DNA of 64,000 nucleotides, from assembly GCF_014284365.1 (NCBI RefSeq), contig NZ_JACOGG010000005.1, positions 124,001 to 188,000 of the forward strand, in the 5' to 3' direction. The position numbers were made by a program, and so were the translations under genes. The DNA is from Cognatundibacterium rugosum (GTDB lineage: Bacteria; Pseudomonadota; Gammaproteobacteria; Burkholderiales; Burkholderiaceae_D). This document shows, in pieces, positions 36,665 through 46,439 of this stretch (positions are counted from its first letter, which is position 1; each line of letters opens with the position of its first letter). Under the pieces are notes generated by a model, which saw only the letters and a list, made by a program, of their open reading frames with translations, had not been told where the DNA came from and searched no databases.

Positions 36665-37018
36665 ATGTTAAAAAAACCTTTACTCTTTTGTTTGCTTTCA
36701 GCAACATTTGTGACTGGTGCAGTGGTCGGAGCTAATGCGTCTGCGATGACTTCATCCATCGCCATACAACAAAATCAACAAGAAAAAACACTCAACGAAA
36801 GTGCACAGGAATCCAGTTCCGCCAGTGCCAGCGCCAGCTCTCAGACGCAAACTCCGCTAGATCGTAGTGGTTTGGATCGCGCATCGGTACATTTGCAAAT
36901 ACTGCAGCAATCCAGTACGCATTTTTCTGAAACCGGCACTTCGACTGCAAAAAAGCCTACCAGCTTTGACAAAAAAGCTCAGCTCAACAGCAAACCAGGT
37001 TCCAGCACAGGTATCTGA
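36665..37018 (+). CDS. Small exported Ser/Gln-rich hypothetical protein
   Basis: 117 residues with a signal peptide (MLKKPLLFCLLSATFVTGAVVG, cleavage near ANA-SA at about 26). The mature part is polar and low in complexity: ESAQESSSASASASSQTQTP, then a short helical segment SGLDRASVHLQILQQSSTHF. It looks intrinsically disordered, like a surface or periplasmic tether. I recognise no family. It follows the other small exported gene by 131 nt and may share a role with it; no cysteines or enzymatic motifs are seen. Confidence 0.6.
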   Translation: MLKKPLLFCLLSATFVTGAVVGANASAMTSSIAIQQNQQEKTLNESAQESSSASASASSQTQTPLDRSGLDRASVHLQILQQSSTHFSETGTSTAKKPTSFDKKAQLNSKPGSSTGI

Positions 37019-37093
37019 GCACACCCAATCTGGTATTCAGGCCACATTAAATACCGCGCCAACGCGGCTTAATCTGGCACAGATTCTCCTGCC

Positions 37094-37540
37094 TCAGATC
37101 GCACCGCGGTCGATGCGCTTACTCAGAATGATCGATGTCGCGGTTTGACGCACGCCGTCCATCGCACCAATCTGATCCAGCAGGCGATCCAGGGTATCGG
37201 TAGAATCACAGCGCAAGGTCAGCATATAGTCTATCGTGCCGCTGACAGCACACAAGGTCTCAGTCTCGGGCAATTGTTGCAGGTATTTGATTAAAGCACC
37301 GGCAAACTTCGCATCCACCGATAAGCCGACGTAGGCGCGTACGGCAGGCTGCACCAGCTTATGGCTCATCCTCACCCCGTAACCGGCGATAATGCCGCGC
37401 TTTTCCAGCGCTGCTATCCTGGCAATCACGGTGGTACGTGCGATCCCCACCTGTTTCGCAATGCTGGTCACCGGCAGCCTGGCGTTATCCATGAGCAAAG
37501 CCAGTACTTTGTTATCTACTTCATCAAGTTCAGGTCTCAT
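37094..37540 (-). CDS. Lrp/AsnC family transcriptional regulator
   Basis: 148 residues. The N-terminal winged HTH is LDEVDNKVLALLMDNARLPV followed by TSIAKQVGIARTTVIARIAA and LEKRGIIAGYGVRM. The C-terminal RAM domain (about 70-148) contains VGLSVDAKFAGALIKYL and ETLCAVSGTIDYMLTLRC, with the ligand-binding Gly-Asp-x-Asp region as SGTIDYM. It is divergent from the lysine 6-dehydrogenase gene across 138 nt holding a 19-bp palindrome, so control of lysine breakdown is the obvious inference. Confidence 0.92.
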   Translation of the reverse strand: MRPELDEVDNKVLALLMDNARLPVTSIAKQVGIARTTVIARIAALEKRGIIAGYGVRMSHKLVQPAVRAYVGLSVDAKFAGALIKYLQQLPETETLCAVSGTIDYMLTLRCDSTDTLDRLLDQIGAMDGVRQTATSIILSKRIDRGAI

Positions 37541-37575
37541 ATCGTCATTTTGTTTTAAGCTTTAGTCAAAATGTA

Positions 37576-37594
37576 TCAGACTCCTGCAGTCTGA
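37576..37594. promoter_or_regulatory. Operator-like palindrome between lrp-type gene and lysine dehydrogenase
   Basis: TCAGACT (37576-37582) and AGTCTGA (37588-37594) form a perfect 7-bp inverted repeat around CCTGC. A further half-site-like TCTGAC lies at 37615-37620. Position and size suit an Lrp-family binding site. Confidence 0.55.
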
Positions 37595-37678
37595 CGATAA
37601 ATTTCGCTCTATTATCTGACAAAACTCCGGCATAGACTCTCTGCATAAACCTATAAACAACAAACTGGAGACAAAATC

Positions 37679-38770
37679 ATGGCAACTAAACTTATCCTGT
37701 TGGGCGCTGGCAAAATCGGTGACGCAATTTTGAATCTGCTGTCCCATACCGGTGACTATGAAATCACCGTAGCTGACCGCGATGCAGAACGCCTTAAATA
37801 TGTGGAGCAGGCTGGCTTCCCTAACACCCGCATCGTGCAAGCCGACCTGAGCGACAAGGCAGCAGTCACAGAATTAATCCGCGGCCACAAAGTCACCATG
37901 TCCGCCTGTCCTTACTTTTTGACACCTGTCATCGCAGGCGCTGCCAAAGCCGCCAATTCACACTATTTTGACCTGACTGAAGATGTAGAAAGCACCCGCA
38001 TCGTCAAGCAGCTGGCTGACAACGCCGATTGCGCCTTCGTACCGCAATGCGGCCTGGCACCCGGATTTATCTCTATCGTTGCCAATGATGTCGCAAAACG
38101 CTTTGACACCCTGCGTGACGTCAGCATGCGAGTCGGCGCTTTGCCGACTTTCCCCAACAATGCATTGAAATACAATCTGACCTGGAGCACCGACGGTCTG
38201 ATCAACGAATACTGCAATCCCTGCGAGGCGATTGTGGACGGCGAATTGCGCGAAACTGCAGCACTGGAAGAAATCGAACACTTCTCGCTCGACGGCATCG
38301 ATTACGAAGCATTCAATACCTCCGGCGGCCTCGGCACGCTGTGCGAAAGCCTGCAAGGCAAAGTACAGAATCTGAACTATAAAACGGTACGTTACCCTGG
38401 CCACCGCGACATCGTTAAAATGCTGATTCGCGATCTGCAACTGGGTAAGCTGGAACGCCGCCCTATCCTGAAAGAAGTAATGGAGACTGCGATTCCTATG
38501 ACCAAGCAGGATGTGGTGCTGGTTTTCGTGAGTGTGGTCGGTATGCGCGACGGCCGTCTGGAACAGGAATCTTACGCTAAGAAAATCTATGCTCAGGAAG
38601 TGAATGGCCAGTTACTGTCAGCCATCCAGCTGACAACCGCCTCCGGCATCTGCGCCATGGTGGATCTGGTGGTGACAGGCAAACTGCCACAACACGGGCT
38701 GGTGCGTCAGGAGCAGACCCTGCTGTCTGACTTCCTGGCTAACCGCTTCGGCCGCTACTACGCAATCTAA
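37679..38770 (+). CDS. Lysine 6-dehydrogenase (saccharopine dehydrogenase-like)
   Basis: 363 residues with an N-terminal NAD site LILLGAGKIGDAILNLL. Segments YFDLTEDVESTRIVKQLA, FVPQCGLAPGFISIVANDVA, KYNLTWSTDGLINEYCNPCE, FNTSGGLGTLCESLQGK and YKTVRYPGHRDIVKML match what I recall of lysine 6-dehydrogenases (for example from Ruegeria pomeroyi). These oxidise the lysine side-chain amine to give aminoadipate semialdehyde/piperideine-6-carboxylate. The next gene encodes the matching semialdehyde dehydrogenase, and an Lrp regulator is divergent. GGAGAC precedes the ATG. This is the least-used of the bacterial lysine routes, but the context is consistent. Confidence 0.88.
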   Translation: MATKLILLGAGKIGDAILNLLSHTGDYEITVADRDAERLKYVEQAGFPNTRIVQADLSDKAAVTELIRGHKVTMSACPYFLTPVIAGAAKAANSHYFDLTEDVESTRIVKQLADNADCAFVPQCGLAPGFISIVANDVAKRFDTLRDVSMRVGALPTFPNNALKYNLTWSTDGLINEYCNPCEAIVDGELRETAALEEIEHFSLDGIDYEAFNTSGGLGTLCESLQGKVQNLNYKTVRYPGHRDIVKMLIRDLQLGKLERRPILKEVMETAIPMTKQDVVLVFVSVVGMRDGRLEQESYAKKIYAQEVNGQLLSAIQLTTASGICAMVDLVVTGKLPQHGLVRQEQTLLSDFLANRFGRYYAI

Positions 38771-38920
38771 GCACGATTTGAGCACAATTTAGCATGACCC
38801 GATCCAGCGTCAGGCTGACACAGACATCTCGCTTGTGTCACACTGACGCCGTTTCTATCTGCAGCGCAGGATCAGGGCCGACTGGCGCCGTCCTGCCAAT
38901 TAACTTCTCTTGAGCACACT

Positions 38921-40432
38921 ATGACAAGCCCAACTATTCAAGCACTGCTGAGTGAACTCGGCGTACAACTTGCCGACTATCAGGGTGATGCCATCCACAG
39001 TATCTCCCCCATTGATGGAAAACCTCTCGCCAGCCTGCGTGCCGATTCCGCCAGCGAAGTACAGGCGCGTATCGCAAAGGCGCATGCAGCCTACCTGCAA
39101 TGGCGCAGTGTTCCGGCACCGCGCCGTGGCGAACTGGTACGCCTGTTTGGTGAGGAACTGCGCACGCACAAAGCCGCACTCGGCCAGTTAGTCACCATGG
39201 AAGCAGGCAAAATCCTGCAAGAAGGACTGGGCGAAGTACAGGAAATGATCGATATCTGCGATTTCGCGGTCGGCCTGTCACGCCAGTTATACGGCCTGAC
39301 AATTGCATCGGAACGCCCTGGTCACCGCATGATGGAACAATGGCATCCGGTAGGTGTGGTTGGCGTCATTTCTGCATTCAACTTCCCGGTCGCAGTGTGG
39401 GCATGGAATGCAGCACTGGCCTTAGTCTGCGGTGACAGCGTCGTCTGGAAACCATCTGAAAAAACGCCACTGACCGCAATTGCCACCCATGCCTTATTCA
39501 TGAAAGCGGTGTCACGCTTTGGCAGCGATGCGCCAGCCGGACTGGCCGAGCTAATTATCGGCGGCCGCGACAGTGGTGCGCAAATGGTCGAGGACAAACG
39601 TATCGCCCTGGTCAGCGCCACCGGCAGCACCCGCATGGGCAAACAAGTTGCCGAAGTGTGTGCCCGCCGTCTGACCCGCAGCATCCTTGAACTGGGCGGT
39701 AACAATGCGATGATCGTCGCACCAAGTGCCGATCTGGAAATGGCCGTACGTGCTATTACCTTCTCGGCAGTTGGCACAGCTGGTCAACGCTGCACCACCC
39801 TGCGTCGTCTGTTCGTTCATGACAGTGTGTATGACACGCTGGTACCGCGTCTGAAAAAAATCTATGCTGGCCTGCCAGTTGGCAATCCACTTGAAAAATC
39901 CACACTGGTCGGCCCACTGATCGATGCAGGCTCTTACGATGCGATGCAAAGCAGTCTGGCTGTCGCGAAATCAGAGCAAGGCCAGGTCTTTGGTGGTGAA
40001 CGCGTGGCAGTGACGGGTTGTGAAGCGGCTTATTATGTGCGTCCGTCTTTGGTAGAAATGCCGACTCAAACCACCAGCATGCATCATGAAACGTTCGCGC
40101 CCATCATGTATATCGTGCGTTACAGCGACCTGGATCAGGCAATTGACTGGAACAACGAAGTGCCGCAGGGCTTATCTTCGTCCATCTTCACGACCGATAT
40201 GCGTGAAGCGGAACGTTTTGTGTCAGCGACAGGTAGCGATTGCGGCATTGCCAACGTCAACATCGGCCCATCCGGCGCTGAGATTGGTGGCGCATTCGGC
40301 GGTGAAAAAGATACTGGCGGCGGCCGTGAATCCGGCTCCGACGCCTGGAAAGCCTATATGCGCCGCACCACCAATACCTTCAATTACAGCCACGCACTAC
40401 CTCTGGCTCAAGGGATCAGCTTCGACATCTGA
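38921..40432 (+). CDS. amaB: Aldehyde dehydrogenase, ALDH7 type (L-piperideine-6-carboxylate dehydrogenase)
   Basis: 503 residues of the ALDH7 (antiquitin) group. GVVGVISAFNFPVAVWAWNA carries the catalytic Asn, ILELGGNNAMIVAPSAD the general-base Glu, and GTAGQRCTTLRRLFVH the nucleophilic Cys. GGEKDTGGGRESGSDAWKAY near the C-terminus is typical of this group. It converts piperideine-6-carboxylate (or its open semialdehyde) to 2-aminoadipate. The gene follows lysine 6-dehydrogenase by 150 nt, and a strong terminator closes the unit. Confidence 0.9.
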   Translation: MTSPTIQALLSELGVQLADYQGDAIHSISPIDGKPLASLRADSASEVQARIAKAHAAYLQWRSVPAPRRGELVRLFGEELRTHKAALGQLVTMEAGKILQEGLGEVQEMIDICDFAVGLSRQLYGLTIASERPGHRMMEQWHPVGVVGVISAFNFPVAVWAWNAALALVCGDSVVWKPSEKTPLTAIATHALFMKAVSRFGSDAPAGLAELIIGGRDSGAQMVEDKRIALVSATGSTRMGKQVAEVCARRLTRSILELGGNNAMIVAPSADLEMAVRAITFSAVGTAGQRCTTLRRLFVHDSVYDTLVPRLKKIYAGLPVGNPLEKSTLVGPLIDAGSYDAMQSSLAVAKSEQGQVFGGERVAVTGCEAAYYVRPSLVEMPTQTTSMHHETFAPIMYIVRYSDLDQAIDWNNEVPQGLSSSIFTTDMREAERFVSATGSDCGIANVNIGPSGAEIGGAFGGEKDTGGGRESGSDAWKAYMRRTTNTFNYSHALPLAQGISFDI

Positions 40433-40470
40433 GCAACAAAATACCAACAAAAACGATACTACACACACTC

Positions 40471-40505
40471 AGCCCCCAGCCCCCCCCAGGGGGCTTTTTC
40501 TTTTT
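40471..40505 (+). terminator. Terminator after the lysine-catabolic genes
   Basis: AGCCCCC pairs with GGGGGCT (7 bp, C-rich 11-nt loop) followed by T-rich sequence. Confidence 0.85.
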
Positions 40506-40600
40506 ATATGTTCGCCAGTTTAACAATGACTGGCCACAGCCTGTTTGCAACCCTAGCAGCCCGGCGTTATCATGCGACTCCAAAAAAATCAGGGAATAGC

Positions 40601-40822
40601 ATGTCGAATAACAGCCTCAATGGCATCACACTGGAACAATTGCTGACCCGGCTGCAGGCGCGTTATGGCTGGTCCGGTCTGGCACAACAAATCCCTATAC
40701 GTTGCTTCCAGTCTGAGCCCAGCATCAGCTCCAGTCTGAAATTTCTGCGCAAAACGCCCTGGGCCAGATCCAAGGTAGAACAGTTATTTCTGGATACAGA
40801 CTGGACAAAAGGCAGTGACTGA
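40601..40822 (+). CDS. VF530-type DNA-binding protein (DUF2132)
   Basis: 73 residues from an ATG preceded by AGGGAATAGC. The family signature is plain: LNGITLEQLLTRLQARYGW, then IPIRCFQSEPSISSSLKFLR and KTPWARSKVEQLFL. VF530-family proteins are small, mostly alpha-helical proteins with DNA binding indicated from structure. No role in the cell is established. The gene stands alone just ahead of iscR. Confidence 0.9.
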   Translation: MSNNSLNGITLEQLLTRLQARYGWSGLAQQIPIRCFQSEPSISSSLKFLRKTPWARSKVEQLFLDTDWTKGSD

Positions 40823-40882
40823 GACCTCTTACGCAGGTCTCGCAGCATGCACGCCGGGCCACCACCCGTTTTGAGGGCATTC

Positions 40883-40911
40883 CTGACAGAATCACTCAAG
40901 TTTGTTATACT
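40883..40911 (+). promoter_or_regulatory. Promoter of the isc operon
   Basis: CTGACA (40883-40888) and TATACT (40906-40911) are 17 nt apart. An ATACTTGAT-N7-CTCAAC stretch starting at 40907 overlaps the -10 box and start site and loosely resembles a type 1 IscR site, which would allow autorepression. Confidence 0.65.
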
Positions 40912-40978
40912 TGATCAAAATGCTCAACAACTCAGGTTATTAGCACGATATGCCTTAGGGCACACCCGGAGCCACATT

Positions 40979-41461
40979 ATGCGCCTCACTACCAAAGGAC
41001 GATTTGCCGTCACCGCCATGATAGATCTGGCCCTGCGCCAGGACAAAGGACCCGTGACGCTTGCTGCTATCAGTCAGCGACAAGACATCTCCTTATCTTA
41101 TCTCGAGCAATTGTTCGGTAAGTTACGCCGCCATGAAATTGTCGATTCTGTGCGCGGCCCCGGTGGCGGCTATAATTTAGCCCGTAAAGCCCAGCATGTG
41201 ACGGTCGCCGATATCATCATCGCAGTCGATGAGCCTTTGGATGCCACTCAGTGTGGCGGCAAAGGCAATTGTCACGGCAGCGATCATGCCAATGGCCTGC
41301 ATTGTATGACCCATGATTTATGGGCTACGCTGAACGCAAAAATGGTTGATTACCTCGATTCCGTCTCCTTGCAGGATCTGGTGAATCAGCAAAAACAAAA
41401 AACCTCGGAAAACCAAGTCGTTGTCATGCACAGCCAGCATGTCAGCCATACTGCACCCTGA
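40979..41461 (+). CDS. iscR: Fe-S cluster regulator IscR
   Basis: An Rrf2-family regulator of 160 residues from the ATG at 40979 (CGGAG upstream); the longer frame is non-conserved. It has the HTH segment QRQDISLSYLEQLFGKLRRH and the wing RGPGGGYNLARKAQHVTVAD. The cluster ligands are Cys92 and Cys98, with the third Cys at 109 rather than 104. A five-residue insertion (SDHANGLH) separates it, and the conserved His follows in CMTH. IscR senses the 2Fe-2S cluster and represses the isc operon. Confidence 0.94.
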   Translation: MRLTTKGRFAVTAMIDLALRQDKGPVTLAAISQRQDISLSYLEQLFGKLRRHEIVDSVRGPGGGYNLARKAQHVTVADIIIAVDEPLDATQCGGKGNCHGSDHANGLHCMTHDLWATLNAKMVDYLDSVSLQDLVNQQKQKTSENQVVVMHSQHVSHTAP

Positions 41462-41476
41462 TATTTGGAGTCTTGA

Positions 41477-42730
41477 ATGAACGCCCCTCTGGAACAAAGT
41501 CTGCTGGATACGCTGAAGTCACCGCACTTCCCAATTTACATGGACTACTCGGCCACTACGCCAGTTGATCCGCGCGTTGCGGATAAGATGATTCCTTTCC
41601 TGCGTGCGCAGTTCGGCAATCCGGCCTCGCGTAGCCATATGTATGGCTGGGATGCGGAAGCGGCAGTGGAAGAAGCGCGTGGCAATGTCGCCGCGCTGGT
41701 GAATGCTGACCCACGTGAAATCATCTGGACTTCGGGCGCAACGGAAAGTAACAACCTGGCGATCAAGGGTGCTGCGCACTTCTACAAAGCCAAAGGCAAG
41801 CACATCATCACCGTTAAAACCGAGCACAAAGCGGTACTCGATACAGTGCGCGAACTGGAGCGCCAAGGTTTTGAAGCGACTTATCTGCAACCGCAGGATA
41901 ATGGCCTGATCACGATAGAGCAGCTGAAGGCAGCGATCCGCCCTGACACCATCCTGATCTCTGTGATGTGGGTTAACAACGAAATTGGTGTGATTCAGCC
42001 TATCGCAGAAATCGGTGAACTGTGCCGGGAAAAAGGCATTGTGTTCCACTCTGACGCTGCGCAGGCAACTGGCAAAGTAGAAATCGACCTCGAAAAAGTC
42101 AAACTCGATCTGGTGTCCTTCTCTGCCCACAAATCATATGGCCCGAAAGGCATAGGCGCTTTGTACATACGCCGCAAACCACGCGTGCGCCTGGAAGCGC
42201 AAATGCATGGTGGCGGTCATGAGCGCGGCTTCCGCTCCGGCACACTGGCACCACATCAATGCGTAGGCATGGGCGAAGCCTTCCGTATCGCTAAAGAAGA
42301 AATGCAAAGCGAACTGGCACACATCCGGGCGATGCGTGACCGCCTGGCCAAAGGTTTGCAAGAAATCGAAGAGACTTATGTCAATGGTGATATGGATCAT
42401 CGTGTCCCGCACAATCTGAATGTCAGCTTCAATTACGTCGAAGGTGAATCGCTGATCATGGCGGTGAAAGATATTGCGGTATCGTCCGGATCTGCATGCA
42501 CCTCAGCCAGTCTGGAGCCATCGTATGTCCTGCGTGCACTGGGTCGCAGCGATGAACTGGCACACAGCTCTATCCGCTTTACGATCGGACGCTTCACCAC
42601 CGAGGAAGACATCGACTTTGCAATTAATCTGTTGAAAACCAAAGTTGGTAAATTGCGTGAATTGTCGCCTTTGTGGGATATGTACAAAGATGGTATCGAC
42701 ATCTCAACCATACAATGGGCCGCGCATTAA
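41477..42730 (+). CDS. iscS: Cysteine desulfurase IscS
   Basis: A 417-residue cysteine desulfurase that supplies sulfur for Fe-S clusters and tRNA thiolation. It starts with [20 protein letters not shown]. The PLP-binding His and Lys lie in [17 protein letters not shown], and the persulfide-forming Cys341 in [20 protein letters not shown]. The C-terminal segment [20 protein letters not shown], which docks IscU, is present. About 13 extra N-terminal residues ([12 protein letters not shown]) precede the E. coli start. GGAG lies 7 nt before the ATG. Confidence 0.97.
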   Translation: MNAPLEQSLLDTLKSPHFPIYMDYSATTPVDPRVADKMIPFLRAQFGNPASRSHMYGWDAEAAVEEARGNVAALVNADPREIIWTSGATESNNLAIKGAAHFYKAKGKHIITVKTEHKAVLDTVRELERQGFEATYLQPQDNGLITIEQLKAAIRPDTILISVMWVNNEIGVIQPIAEIGELCREKGIVFHSDAAQATGKVEIDLEKVKLDLVSFSAHKSYGPKGIGALYIRRKPRVRLEAQMHGGGHERGFRSGTLAPHQCVGMGEAFRIAKEEMQSELAHIRAMRDRLAKGLQEIEETYVNGDMDHRVPHNLNVSFNYVEGESLIMAVKDIAVSSGSACTSASLEPSYVLRALGRSDELAHSSIRFTIGRFTTEEDIDFAINLLKTKVGKLRELSPLWDMYKDGIDISTIQWAAH

Positions 42731-42795
42731 TGCTCAACCCAGCTACTGACGGGCACGCCCGTCAGGTCTAACGTCAGGAATAAAGGAATTGCATC

Positions 42796-43182
42796 ATGGC
42801 TTACTCAGATAAAGTTTTAGATCACTACGAAAATCCACGTAACGTAGGCGCTTTTGAAAAAGGCGACGACAGTGTAGGTACCGGCATGGTGGGTGCACCG
42901 GCCTGCGGCGACGTGATGAAATTGCAGATCAAGGTTGGCGCCAATGGCGTCATCGAAGATGCCAAATTCAAAACCTATGGCTGTGGCTCGGCTATCGCCT
43001 CTTCGTCCCTGGTGACAGAGTGGGTCAAAGGCAAAACCCTGGATCAGGCACTCGAAATTAAAAACACCACGATTGCTGAAGAACTGGCCTTACCACCAGT
43101 GAAAATCCACTGCTCTATCCTGGCTGAAGATGCAATCAAAGCCGCAGTCCTGGATTACAAAAACAAGCACAGCGCCGAATAA
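42796..43182 (+). CDS. iscU: Fe-S cluster scaffold IscU
   Basis: A 128-residue scaffold on which clusters are built. It has the three ligand cysteines Cys37 (GAPACGDV), Cys63 (YGCGSAIASS) and Cys106 (KIHCSILAED), as well as the chaperone recognition motif LPPVK at about 99-103, which binds HscA. Length and order are standard. AAAGGAATT precedes the ATG. Confidence 0.97.
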   Translation: MAYSDKVLDHYENPRNVGAFEKGDDSVGTGMVGAPACGDVMKLQIKVGANGVIEDAKFKTYGCGSAIASSSLVTEWVKGKTLDQALEIKNTTIAEELALPPVKIHCSILAEDAIKAAVLDYKNKHSAE

Positions 43183-43270
43183 GCGACGAGACTAAGTCTG
43201 GCTTCAGACTTAGCGACGCTACAGCACCAGTTACAGATCAGGATAAGAAGCAGTAAAGACGGAAATTACC

Positions 43271-43594
43271 ATGGCTATCACACTCACTGAAAAAGCAGCA
43301 AAGCATGTCATTCGTTATATGGAACGTCGTGGCAAAGGCATAGGCCTGCGCTTTGGCGTACGCACGACCGGCTGCTCCGGCATGGCCTATAAGCTTGAGT
43401 ATGTGGATGAAATGAGCGGCGAAGATCAGGTATTTGAGTCCCATGGCGTGAAAGTCTTTGTCGACGCAAAAAGCCTGCCTTACATCGATGGCACCGAACT
43501 CGACTTTGCACGCGAAGGCCTGAATGAAGGCTTTAAATTCTACAATCCGAATGTGAAAGATGAATGCGGTTGCGGCGAAAGCTTCCGTATCTGA
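43271..43594 (+). CDS. iscA: A-type Fe-S carrier IscA
   Basis: 107 residues with the A-type cysteines Cys35 (TTGCSGMAY) and Cys99/Cys101 (ECGCGESF) near the C-terminus. It passes clusters to target proteins, especially 4Fe-4S ones, or supplies iron. It lies between iscU and hscB as in E. coli. Confidence 0.97.
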   Translation: MAITLTEKAAKHVIRYMERRGKGIGLRFGVRTTGCSGMAYKLEYVDEMSGEDQVFESHGVKVFVDAKSLPYIDGTELDFAREGLNEGFKFYNPNVKDECGCGESFRI

Positions 43595-43614
43595 GACTAG
43601 CCTGACTGCGTCCT

Positions 43615-44118
43615 ATGCAAAATCATTTTGAGCTGTTTCAGTTAGCACCACGCTTTTCGCTGGACATGGCGCAGCTCGATGCAGCCTATCGCGAAGTCCA
43701 GAGCCAGGTGCATCCGGATAAATTCGTGCAGGCCAGCGAAGCTGAGAAACGGGTTGCCATGCAATGGGCGACCCGTGCCAACGAAGCCTACCAGACTCTG
43801 AAAAAACCCTTGAAGCGCGCCAGCTACCTGTGCGAAATACATGGCGTCGATCTGGAAACAGAATCCAATACCAGTATGCCAGCCGCCTTCCTGATGCAAC
43901 AAATGGAATGGCGCGAAGCCTTTGACGATGCGCGCCACGGCCAGGATAGCGCGGCGCTGCTGCAACTGGAAACCGAATTGCGCAATACACTCCGACAGCA
44001 ACTGGCGCAGGTTGGTCTCACACTCGATGGCGGGCAATATCGCGAAGCAGCAGGACTGATACGTACTTGCATGTTCCTTGAAAAATTTCTGGCTGATATC
44101 GCCGCGCTGGATGACTGA
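43615..44118 (+). CDS. hscB: J-domain co-chaperone HscB
   Basis: 167 residues. The J-domain includes YREVQSQVHPDKFVQASEAE, with the HPD tripeptide that stimulates HscA, and RANEAYQTLKKPLKRASYL. The C-terminal three-helix part (from LMQQMEWREAFDDA on) binds IscU. The gene begins 20 nt after iscA. Confidence 0.96.
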   Translation: MQNHFELFQLAPRFSLDMAQLDAAYREVQSQVHPDKFVQASEAEKRVAMQWATRANEAYQTLKKPLKRASYLCEIHGVDLETESNTSMPAAFLMQQMEWREAFDDARHGQDSAALLQLETELRNTLRQQLAQVGLTLDGGQYREAAGLIRTCMFLEKFLADIAALDD

Positions 44119-44187
44119 CACAGCCAGCACCCGAATAACCGGCGCCACTGCGCGCCACCTTGTTGATGGCTTCCATCCTTAGACACC

Positions 44188-46053
44188 ATGGCATTACTGC
44201 AAATTTCCGAACCGGGCATGTCCACTGCGCCACACCAGCACCGGCTGGCGGTCGGCATCGATCTGGGTACGACTAACTCGCTGGTTGCGACCGTACGCAA
44301 CAGTATTCCTGAAGTGCTCAACGATGAAGAAGGCCGGCCGTTGCTGCCGTCTGTAGTGCGCTATCTGCCCAATGGTCATGCGCATATCGGTTTTAAGGCA
44401 CAGGCAGAACAAAGCAATGATCCTAAAAATACCATCGCTTCGGTAAAACGTTTCATGGGTCGCGGCCTGAAAGATATCGCCTACGCCGAAAATCTGCCTT
44501 ACGATTTTCATGATGAGCCTGGTATGGTGCAGTTAAAAACCATCGCTGGCATCAAAAGTCCGGTTGAAGTCTCAGCTCAGATCCTGGCCACGCTGCGCCA
44601 GCAGGCAGAAGATGCGCTCGGTGATGACCTGGTCGGTGCGGTGATTACCGTTCCTGCGTATTTCGATGATGCGCAGCGCCAGGCGACTAAAGACGCCGCC
44701 AAACTGGCAGGCCTGAACGTGTTACGCCTGTTGAACGAGCCGACTGCTGCTGCGATCGCCTACGGACTGGATAATGCATCAGAAGGTACTTACGCCGTAT
44801 ACGATTTGGGTGGTGGCACCTTTGATATTTCCATACTCAAAATGAGCAAGGGTGTATTTGAAGTATTGTCGACCGGTGGCGATTCCGCGCTCGGTGGTGA
44901 CGACTTTGATCACCGTTTGTTTTGCTGGATCTTGCAGGAGGCAAAATTAGCGCCCCTGTCAGACGAAGATACCAGCATGCTGATGATGAAGGCGCGCGAG
45001 GCCAAGGAAATTTTGTCCAGCAAACCCAGCACATTTATCGACGCGAAACTCAATTCCGGCGAATCCGTGCATCTGCAGCTGAGCGCCAGCCAGTTTGCCG
45101 AAATGACGCAGAACCTGGTATTGAAAACCATCACACCTTGCCGCAAAGCCTTGCGCGACGCGGACTTATCCGCTGACGATATCGACGGCGTGGTATTAGT
45201 GGGCGGCGCAACCCGCATGCCACATGTACGTAAAGCCGTGGGTGAATTTTTCCAAACCACACCACTCGCAAATATCGACCCTGACAAAGTGGTCGCACTG
45301 GGCGCAGCGATTCAGGCCAATCTGCTGGCAGGCAATCGTGCGCCCGGCGATGACTGGCTGTTACTCGACGTAATTCCATTGTCATTGGGCGTAGAAACCA
45401 TGGGTGGCCTGGCTGAAAAAGTCATCCCGCGCAACTCCACCATCCCTTGTGCGCGCGCGCAAGAATTCACCACCTTCAAAGATGGACAAACCGCAATGGC
45501 TATCCACGTGGTGCAAGGTGAACGTGAACTGGTCAGCGATTGCCGCTCACTGGCTCGCTTTGAATTGCGTGGCATTCCAGCGATGGCGGCGGGCGCGGCC
45601 AGAATCCGGATTACTTATCAGGTTGATGCCGATGGTTTGCTGTCCGTCTCTGCGCGTGAATTGCGATCAGGCGTTGAAGCCAGTATCACGGTCAAACCTT
45701 CTTACGGCCTCGCCGATGACGACATCACACGCATGTTACAGGATTCGTTCAGTGCCGCCGACACCGATATGCAGCAACGTGCTTTGCGCGAGGAGCAGGT
45801 CGAAGCCGAACGCATACTACTGGCGACCCAATCTGCATTCGATGCAGACAGCCAGTTGCTGTCTCCAGCAGAATCAGAAGCCATTCAACAATTAATGCAG
45901 CAAGTCCGCCTGATGATGACTGGCAGCGACCATCAGAGCTTACATACAGCCATCAGCGCGCTGGCAGAAGGCACAGAAGAATTCGCGGCCCGCCGTATGG
46001 ATCAGAGTGTGCGCTCGGCTCTGGCCGGAAAAAAACTGGACGACATTGCTTAA
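44188..46053 (+). CDS. hscA: Hsp70-type chaperone HscA
   Basis: A 621-residue Hsp70 dedicated to cluster release from IscU. It has the nucleotide-binding start [50 protein letters not shown] and [17 protein letters not shown]. The linker [13 protein letters not shown] leads to the substrate-binding domain. Length matches HscA (616 in E. coli) rather than DnaK. About 17 extra N-terminal residues come from the chosen ATG. Confidence 0.97.
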   Translation: MALLQISEPGMSTAPHQHRLAVGIDLGTTNSLVATVRNSIPEVLNDEEGRPLLPSVVRYLPNGHAHIGFKAQAEQSNDPKNTIASVKRFMGRGLKDIAYAENLPYDFHDEPGMVQLKTIAGIKSPVEVSAQILATLRQQAEDALGDDLVGAVITVPAYFDDAQRQATKDAAKLAGLNVLRLLNEPTAAAIAYGLDNASEGTYAVYDLGGGTFDISILKMSKGVFEVLSTGGDSALGGDDFDHRLFCWILQEAKLAPLSDEDTSMLMMKAREAKEILSSKPSTFIDAKLNSGESVHLQLSASQFAEMTQNLVLKTITPCRKALRDADLSADDIDGVVLVGGATRMPHVRKAVGEFFQTTPLANIDPDKVVALGAAIQANLLAGNRAPGDDWLLLDVIPLSLGVETMGGLAEKVIPRNSTIPCARAQEFTTFKDGQTAMAIHVVQGERELVSDCRSLARFELRGIPAMAAGAARIRITYQVDADGLLSVSARELRSGVEASITVKPSYGLADDDITRMLQDSFSAADTDMQQRALREEQVEAERILLATQSAFDADSQLLSPAESEAIQQLMQQVRLMMTGSDHQSLHTAISALAEGTEEFAARRMDQSVRSALAGKKLDDIA

Positions 46054-46074
46054 ACTCACCGGATCGGAAATACC

Positions 46075-46413
46075 ATGCCACAAATTATCGTTTTGCCCCA
46101 CCCTGAACTCTGCCCGGAAGGGACAGTGATTGACGCACCGGAAGGCAAATCCCTGTGCGAAGCACTGGTAGAAAGCGATGTCGAAATCGAACACGCTTGC
46201 GAAATGTCCTGCGCCTGCACCACTTGCCATGTGGTGATCCGTGAAGGATTTCAGTCACTCAATGACTCGACGGATGATGAAGAAGACTTGCTCGATGCCG
46301 CCTGGGGCCTGGAATCAACCTCGCGCTTATCTTGCCAGGTCAAACTGGGAAAACAAGACATTACGATAGAAATCCCTAAATACACGATCAATCATGCGCG
46401 CGAACACCATTGA
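46075..46413 (+). CDS. fdx: ISC-type [2Fe-2S] ferredoxin
   Basis: A 112-residue adrenodoxin-like ferredoxin with ligands Cys42, Cys48, Cys51 and Cys87 (HACEMSCACTTCHVV and SRLSCQV). An extra Cys46 is present, as in E. coli Fdx. It donates electrons in cluster assembly. It is the last gene of the operon; no iscX follows. Confidence 0.96.
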   Translation: MPQIIVLPHPELCPEGTVIDAPEGKSLCEALVESDVEIEHACEMSCACTTCHVVIREGFQSLNDSTDDEEDLLDAAWGLESTSRLSCQVKLGKQDITIEIPKYTINHAREHH

Positions 46414-46439
46414 TTGACAGTATCACCTGGAAATTCAAT

